This document shows, piece by piece, positions 57,964 to 64,000 of a DNA stretch of 64,000 nt. The notes under the pieces are model-generated. The model was not told where the DNA came from. It saw nothing but the letters and a program-made list of their open reading frames with translations, and made no database searches. The stretch is from NCBI GenBank assembly GCA_015178975.1, contig WHVD01000003.1:806001-870000 (forward strand). Direction: 5' to 3'. Made by a program: the position numbers and the translations under genes. How positions within the stretch are numbered: the first letter of the stretch is position 1; each line of letters begins with the position of its first letter. This DNA comes from Hysterangium stoloniferum (lineage: Eukaryota; Basidiomycota; Agaricomycetes; Hysterangiales; Hysterangiaceae).

Positions 57964-59606
57964 TTACAACTGGAGTTCCTGCCGGAGCCCACATGTCAAC
58001 TTGTTTATACCTGACTCTCTATACACACCCTGTCAGGGTAATATATATAATATATATTTTTGCCATTTATTTTTGATTTTAGTTTATTTTAACTAAAACT
58101 ACAGGTAGCAGTACAAGCATGCTACGAGATCAATTACATAATCGCGTTGCCGCCCGCACGAAAAGCAGCGCGGTGTTGTAACACCGCAACATGACGAAAC
58201 GGTGGCACGACACAGACGACAGCGCCGACATAAAGCCGACGCCGCCATCCACGTCCCGATCGTCATATAGTGGCGGCCGCGCAGCTCACAGTGACGCCGC
58301 GCAATTGCACCGCGACGTGACGTAGTAGCGGCACGGCGCAAACGATGGCGCCGACGTAAGGCCGACGGCGCCGCCTACGTCCCGACGGACACACAGTGCG
58401 AAGCACTGTGTGCCCATAGAGGCCTCTTGTGCGCCGGCACTGCAGCTGTAATCGGAGTTTACGCAAATGCCGATGCGCTGCGCGGACCTACACAGCGCCG
58501 GGCGGGATTACGTAAGCGCCGAAGCGCAGCTATGCAATGTAGTGCATACATGCCGTTTTTCTTAGGTTTATTCATAAATAAAAAATACTAAATAAATATT
58601 AAATAAATAGTATAAATAGGGGGCATGTACATAGTTGGTCTTTAGTTTCAATCTCTTAGGAATCCCACTAAAACAAGTGTGATCTCCCCTGTCATTGAGC
58701 TATCTCCTTTTCATTTTATTTCTGTGTTCTATCTTGTGTTTGGTAGCCTTGTTAGTGTTGCCCTAACGCACCCCACCTGTCTGCACCTAACCCTCTGTGT
58801 CTCATACACCAGTCCTCTGACTCCACCAGACTTCGGACTCCACTCTATATACACCCGTCACTCTGTGTCTTATGTACCAGTCACCGGACTCCGACTGGAC
58901 TCCTGGAACCCCTCTAACAGAGCATAGAACCCCACTCCTGTTATGATCTGTCTCTGCGTCTCACACACCAGTCATTGGAAAACCCACTGGACTCCGCCGG
59001 ACCTCCTGCACATCAAACCTGTCTATACCTGACACTATCTTGTGCACCAAGTCACCGGACTCTGACCAGACTTCCGGAACCCCTCTAACTGAGCCCCACT
59101 CCAGTTATGGTTAAATGACCTGTCACTCCCATTCCATTCCATCCCTAATTCCCAGTTTAGTATTTACTTGTTTCATTTTATGTTTAATAGTTCTGCCTCT
59201 CATTAATACCGGATTTGGTATTATTACATTTCACAGTCTATATAAGTCTGCTATATTCATGTACTTAGAATCCAGTTTCAATCTCAAACAAGTTTTCCCC
59301 CAAACAAGTTTGACCCTTGAACAGTCTCTAGTCTTCTTGTCTGTCTGCATGCTCGATTCCCAGAACTCCCATGGGAACTCTGGAATCTATATCTTCCTGT
59401 ATGCATTCTGTCAGCTCGAAATATGGACACCCGAATGAGTGTACAAGGGCGCAGCCTATAAGCTGAAGCCAAGTCCATCTCAGTCGTTTACCTTATCTTT
59501 CTGGTAATTATTCTAATACCACCGTTCCTTGTACTAATATCCCCAGAACTTTCCCCGGACTTATTGCCTGGGGACCCTGTGGGACAATTCCCAGAAGCAA
59601 GTGTGT
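57962..59606 (+). mobile_element. LTR-like block related to family A, split by another solo LTR
   Basis: Starts near TTACAACTGGAGTTCCTGCC, like the family-A start, and resumes after 58768. Near 59448 it carries GCAGCCTATAAGCTGAAGCC, shared with family A. It interrupts the transposase between 57963 and 59630. End points are approximate and no target duplication was found. Confidence 0.55.
58031..58768 (+). mobile_element. Solo LTR, family H, with a CpG-rich core (738 bp)
   Basis: Begins TGTCAGGGTAATA and ends GCCCTAACG, with CACCC on both sides (58026-58030, 58769-58773). The interior 58130-58545 is strikingly GC- and CpG-rich, unlike every other repeat here. AT-rich flanks and TATAAATAG near 58610 could be promoter sequence. 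Confidence 0.65.
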
Positions 59607-59625
59607 GTTCGGAATAATTACCAGA
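59500..59625. repeat. 126-bp segment bounded by a 14-bp inverted repeat
   Basis: TCTGGTAATTATTC at 59500-59513 and its exact complement at 59612-59625. It could be a tiny inverted-repeat element or a chance feature at the edge of the LTR-like block. No target duplication found. Confidence 0.35.
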
Positions 59626-59629
59626 AACC

Positions 59630-59981
59630 TCCATGGGACTATTTGTGGAGCTTTGTTCAGAACTTAACAGAGACGCACAATATCTTCGATGCAACAGATA
59701 AAGATATCTATCAGGTTGTGATGGATGCAAAAGCAGCCATGGTGCAGGGAGTGAACAGCAAGGGGAATAGTGGTGATGTCAAAGCTGTCAAACCACATCC
59801 TACACACAATGAAGCACTCCAAGCAGCATTAGTCTTGGGAAAATACATGAACCAATTAGATGATGATCTATTCATACATTCATTAGAGTCAATGCTGGGC
59901 TCATTTGGGAAGAGGACACACATTCTCAAGATACAAGCCATGCAGGACACAAAGATTACTAGTTATTTTTTGCATGCATAG
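59630..59981 (+). pseudogene. C-terminal part of the pogo-like transposase
   Basis: Open for about 115 codons: WDYLWSFVQNLTETHNIF, then HNEALQAALVLGKYMNQLDD and ESMLGSFGKRTHILKIQAMQ, ending TKITSYFLHA. This tail, with the aliphatic ALQAALVLGKY helix, is common in basidiomycete pogo/Tigger-type transposases. Separated from the DDE part by an LTR insertion. Confidence 0.7.
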
Positions 59982-60132
59982 CTTTGTATTCTACAAGAAT
60001 GCTAGGTATTTCCATATAGACAATTGACAACCTTCATCTTGACAGTAGTTGACCTCACTCAAAACCCATACTCTGCTATAACCCATACCCTGTACCTATC
60101 CCAAGAGGTATGGGTTATAAGAGAGTCTACTG

Positions 60133-61103
60133 TACTTGGGGACCTGTTAATTCACTTTTAAGACCAGTTTTAATGTTTACAAGTGAATTAGCCCCTTTCT
60201 AATAGCATATACCATTTCCAATGGTATTACCATTCAAAATATAACCATTCTGTAGTTTCAAGTCAACATTTGTGTCCACAACAATTGTTGACTTTTTGCA
60301 GCACCCTTGCAGCAATGCACAATACCAAATTAGCGGTGCCAACGCAACAAGTTAGCCCAGGACTCGGGCTAACTCAATGGTGATGGTTTTTCAAACTCAG
60401 CTAGATTCGGTTTTTGCCTATCTTAAGCCCGTGTAGCCATTTCAGTCTAAATGCCGAAATGGCTTCTCCTGAAAGAATTTTGAAGAAATGACCGGGATAT
60501 ATAGTGCCCCTGCAAGGATATTTCATTTTTTATGTAAGTGAATCCTGGGATTAAGATGTTTCATTTACAATGAGGTGGAAAGGATTGAACCTATAACATT
60601 TAACAAAAGACTTACTGTAAGCGCAACACCATAATGCCTTAAGCTACAGTCATCACCTCAACCATATGACATGTCCATTGACCTCGCGGTTTGTTCTTCA
60701 GAGCAACAAGCAGGTGCTATCTCATCAAAAGTTATTTTTCAAGTGAATTTCCATTCAGGAAAATACATTTGTTGCTATATTATTAGGTCCTTCTGCTGAT
60801 GTAATCGTCTGTGGGAACTGAATGTGTCGTCATCATATACTCTGCTCCATGCATCCTTGGGCAATAAGAGCAGCGACGGTAACACTTGGAAGAAGAAAAT
60901 GCGGCGAGACACTGCGTGGAGGATAGGATTGCACGTAAAGTAAGGGGAGTGGGGAATGGCGCCAGGGATATGAATTACCAGGGACAAGATAGTGAGTGGT
61001 TATGTAACGGCGCATGATAAAAGGCGCAAACCTGCAACAACAGATCTATAAAGACCATCACACATCTATTATAATTAATTTCGCATCGTCCCCCCTCCCA
61101 TTC
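60133..61103. other. Intergenic region, no gene recognised
   Basis: AT-rich DNA after the transposon. A minus-strand tRNA-like stretch (60571-60660) fails the fold test. Otherwise nothing but the promoter of the APRT gene. Confidence 0.4.
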
Positions 61104-61819
61104 ATGGCAGACGTGGAATACCTAAAGAGTCTGCTAGGTGTGCATCCCAACTGGCCGAAAAAGGTCATAATCTCAAGTTTCAACACTCATTCTGTGGTGT
61201 ATACTGACGTATAGGCTCAAGGGCGTTACTTTCCTTGATATATTTCCCCTCCTACGCGATCCTATTGCATTCGAGACATTGGTCACTCACCTAGTCCATC
61301 ACATCACATCGCATACTATCCCCCAAACAGGCAAAAAAATTGATGTGATTGTAGGCTTAGATGCCCGTGGCTTTTTATTGGGTCCAATCATCGCCTTACG
61401 CCTAGGAGCTGCCTTCGTACCAGTTCGTAAAAAGGGTAAATTACCAGGTCAATGCAGTTCGGCAGAGTATGTCAAAGAGTATGGAACAGTGAGACAAGGC
61501 ACTCTCTGTTACTGTCAGGTCTTATAACCTTCCTACCCCTGTAGGATTCCTTCGAGATGCAAGCTGGATCAATCAAGCCCGGCAGTAATGTTATCGTCGT
61601 TGATGATCTTATTGCGACTGGTAAGTCCTACCGAACGTTTGATACCATTGGTCATATAGCGATTTTCTTTAAGGTGGCTCTGCTAAAGCCGCAGGCGAAC
61701 TAGTGAAAGCGCAGGGAGGCCAAACACTCGAATACGTATTCATAGTTGGTTTGCCATTTTTGAATGGCCAGGACAAATTAGATGCCCCAATTTATACAGT
61801 AGTTAATGCAGAGGATTAA
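61104..61819 (+). CDS. APT1: Adenine phosphoribosyltransferase
   Basis: Purine salvage: adenine plus PRPP to AMP, in the cytosol. About 183 aa, the usual length. ATG 61104 gives MADVEYLKSLLGVHPNWPKK. The first intron must use an AAG acceptor (CTCAAG) to give KKGVTFLDIFPLLRD, as the family requires. DVIVGLDARGFLLGPIIALR and VPVRKKGKLPG are the flexible-loop region, followed after a second intron by DSFEMQAGSIKPG. The PRPP-binding motif NVIVVDDLIATGGSAKAAGE spans a third intron that also ends in AAG. Stop TAA at 61817-61819. Tail to tail with the EDEM gene, 58 bp apart. Confidence 0.95.
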
Positions 61820-61877
61820 TCTACTATACCCGATGTTGATTCGCCGTTCCATAATAGACGGCCCAAATGTTTCATAA

Positions 61878-64000
61878 TTAGACCAACAATTCCATGTTTA
61901 TTAATGGTCGACCGTTGACATACAAGTACCGTATACCTATACCACTTTTACTGTGCGGTTTGGGTAACGATGAAGCCTGACTATCAACTGACATCAGTAA
62001 TCCAATATCATGTCTGGATGCGGTATCCAACAGCCCAGCCAAGGTTTCAACGTCAGACTGTCTAAGGACAACCAATGCAGCATCTTGAAGGTTTCGTTGT
62101 GCGTATTCGAGTTCAACAGCTTCTGCGGACGGATTGATAGGCTCGTCGGTGTCAGACGCGACAATCACGCCCACTGCGCCAGCTGTTTTAGCCATGGACA
62201 GCTTTTGCAGGAACGTGCATTCACCGCGGTCAACGACCAAAACCACACCGGCGGGCAGATCCTTGTCGTAACTCTGACACCCCATGCGATTAGCTTCGGC
62301 GGCACGTATCACGTACACTGGTTCAGGCCCGCTAAATCGCAGGACTTCTTGCGTGTGTCCAGAGCCAACTGTTGGATCTCCTCCAAATAACGCTGTAAAA
62401 GCTGTCATAGTACCCTCCTGTGCCACAGCTTCAATATCATAATTGAGTAGAAGTGGCGAGTCCGAAACATCGAGATAGAAGTGTAAACGAACGTCAGGCC
62501 GGCGCCGGAGTTGTTTGTCTAATGGGTCCGGTGGCAAATGAAACGATGTATCGTTCAGATATACTTTTTGTCCGGTACGTACAGCAAATTGCCCAACTGC
62601 ACAGAACCATTAGTCGATCAGTTCAAACACTGGAACGAGAACATGACAATAAGTACATACTTCTGGTAATATCGTATCCTTTGCCATCCAATCGGGTGGT
62701 AATATGTGCTCTAAGCCCAGTCATATTGGTAATGACAAACCCATTATATACTTCATGTAACTTTGTCCGGTCAGGGGATAAATCCTCGTGGGCCCAGCCG
62801 CCATCGGAGGATAAAACAAAGTCCATTGACTAACGAAAGTCAGCATAGCGCCTCTTTTTTTTGGCAGAAAGATACATACGAATAAATCTGTCTGTGGTGA
62901 TTTACACCAGCCTTCCGACATCCAAAATGCTGCATCGTCTGCTGCAGCTCGGGTATTTTCATCGCTTCCTACGCTAATTCGCGCAAATTCTGCATCATCA
63001 CGAGAGCGTACGGAACTCGCAAGTCCATAGTGGCCATCCATTGGATCTGATGGGTGACGTGTTGGATAATATGCTGGACACTGTAGATTTTCTCCTCGGC
63101 GCAATTGCCTGCGAACTGCGGAAGGGGTATTGATGTGCTCACGGGAAAGAGTGAGTAGATGCCCCTCCGTCGTGAAGATGGTATTCGAATCATCAGTATG
63201 TAATGGATTGTTCTCGTCGAACAGGAGATATAAATACTATACAATATACATGTGTCAAACAAATCAATGCATAGACCATAATTTGAGTACGTACTTTGAG
63301 CGTTTCGCTCAGGACAAACGACTCCATTCTGTCGTCCCGTTTATTGGTCAAAAGACTACCGATCGAAGCCAATCCACAGTCGACTTTGGATCGGGATATG
63401 ATGTCCGATAAAATCCGTTCACCTACATCCAGATACATGAAGTCACCAGTAGCCTGAAAAATCAGCGCTTGAATCAATTATCAAACATAAGTGGAGCGGT
63501 TAAAGTTTTTCGCCCACTTACACGGTATAGAAAATAAGTTGATTCGATAAATTCTTCGGTAGGTTAACACATCGCAAGCACGTAAGAAAACAAGGTATTA
63601 CCGGGGCGGAGGGGGTACTGCCAGGCAGAAGGTAGACGAGTATTTAAATCAAAGACTTCGGGGATACCAGAAAAACGCCGCCATAAATTCCAATCTGAAA
63701 TCATTAGTGGTCAGACGGAGAAGCACGCAGCAGACCATGTACTACATATAAAGTGCGATTTTATGGCATTTTGCACATCACCAGCTAATACCTGTATGAA
63801 CACTTAGTTGGCGTATGGTCTGTAGAATGAAGTTGATCCACCTGAAGGCCACTCCAAAATGAACCGAGAGAATCCGCAGACGCGTAGACCAGGTCTCCAC
63901 TTTTCATACTCACTTGATAGAACTAAATCCAATTCTAAATTAGAAACACAAGTACTCGAAAGAGCTCGCTTACCCAGTACCCCTCCGGCCCGCGATTGTA
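61878..64000 (-). CDS. EDEM-type GH47 alpha-mannosidase with C-terminal PA domain (5' end off the window)
   Basis: ER-lumen mannosidase-like protein that marks misfolded glycoproteins for degradation. Only the middle and C-terminal parts are present. From right to left: SGLQVLAGDVQNAIKSH (spliced near 63790), QYPLRPG, then QALIFQATGDFMYLDVGERI and LASIGSLLTNKRDDRMESFV, then YFYLLFDEDNPLH-like and EGHLLTLSREHIN. The C-terminal region 61878-62537 contains a protease-associated domain: GVVLVVDRGECTFLQKLSMA and AGAVGVIVASDTDEP. It ends VNGRPLINMELLV, with the stop at 61880-61878. A C-terminal PA domain is typical of EDEM3/Mnl-type proteins. Many short introns. Confidence 0.9.

Larger units (their letters stand above)
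54593..60132. mobile_element. Pogo/Tigger-like DNA transposon, decayed, with nested LTR insertions
   Basis: Terminal inverted repeats of about 26 bp (start CAGTAGACTCTCTTATAACC) lie at 54593 and 60132. They are flanked by TA on both sides, the target duplication of the Tc1/mariner-pogo group. Subterminal ATAACCCATAC motifs recur at both ends. Inside are pieces of a CENP-B/pogo-type transposase and a second open stretch (55266-55480). The 5.5-kb length is inflated by a TRIM (54700-55111), a solo LTR (55481-56252) and a longer LTR-bearing block (about 57962-59606). Several in-frame stops show that it is dead. Confidence 0.88.

Noticed and set aside
58099-58466. Arg/Cys-rich minus-strand frames
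   Set aside because: Product of the GC-rich LTR core. Low stop frequency is due to composition.
60571-60660. Minus-strand tRNA gene (has GGTTCAATCC B box and pairing ends)
   Set aside because: The anticodon and T stems do not form properly, and the A-box spacing is wrong. At best a tRNA-derived relic.

Overview
This window looks like nuclear DNA of a filamentous basidiomycete, most likely Agaricomycotina. Nearly every gene is split by short GT-AG introns of about 45-75 nt. Genes are densely packed on both strands. The conserved proteins (EFR3, VPS52, RPN11, ELP4, EMC10, SLX4, FPGS) read as fungal versions. The gene-bearing DNA has balanced composition, and two blocks of AT-rich repeats interrupt it. 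I cannot name the species from sequence alone.

Layout. (1) 1-14.3 kb, housekeeping genes: phenylalanyl-tRNA synthetase beta chain (partial, minus), an ankyrin-repeat protein, a sucrose-type sugar transporter, a RING protein, DNA primase small subunit (PRI1), ER membrane complex subunit EMC10, and an unrecognised minus-strand gene. (2) 14.4-30.5 kb, a nested repeat island: a 3.7-kb near-palindromic foldback-like element carrying an 18-bp satellite, several families of solo LTRs with exact 5-bp target duplications stacked inside one another, and a decayed Ty1/copia remnant with one LTR and primer-binding site. (3) 30.9-54.2 kb, a second gene-dense block: SLX4, folylpolyglutamate synthase, a small BRCT protein, EFR3, VPS52, RPN11, ELP4, acetyl-CoA acetyltransferase, a Dal5-type MFS permease, an unrecognised low-complexity protein, and ribosomal protein eS1. 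(4) 54.6-60.1 kb, a 5.5-kb pogo/Tigger-like DNA transposon with TA target duplication, itself invaded by LTR elements. (5) 61.1-64 kb: adenine phosphoribosyltransferase and an EDEM-type GH47 mannosidase (partial, minus).

The most unusual object is at 54,700-55,111: an apparently whole 412-bp miniature LTR retrotransposon (TRIM) with two 128-bp LTRs that I read as identical and a perfect 5-bp target duplication. Each LTR contains a 72-nt tRNA-like cloverleaf with good RNA polymerase III A and B boxes, followed by a T-run. Its primer-binding site matches the anticodon arm of initiator tRNA-Met, and the copia remnant at 30.1 kb has the same site. This suggests a copia-type parasite that uses a Pol III promoter inside its LTRs, by analogy with the 5S-rRNA-bearing Cassandra TRIMs of plants.

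Other points of interest are an antisense overlap between the coding ends of EFR3 and VPS52, two MluI cell-cycle boxes before PRI1, GTCACGTGAC E-boxes both in the FPGS/BRCT promoter and in an LTR family, a 3n intron in SLX4 that hides an in-frame stop, and a possible dual start in the thiolase gene. The genes are not a functional cluster. They are housekeeping functions (translation, DNA replication and repair, folate, membrane traffic, proteasome, wobble-uridine tRNA modification) plus two nutrient transporters.
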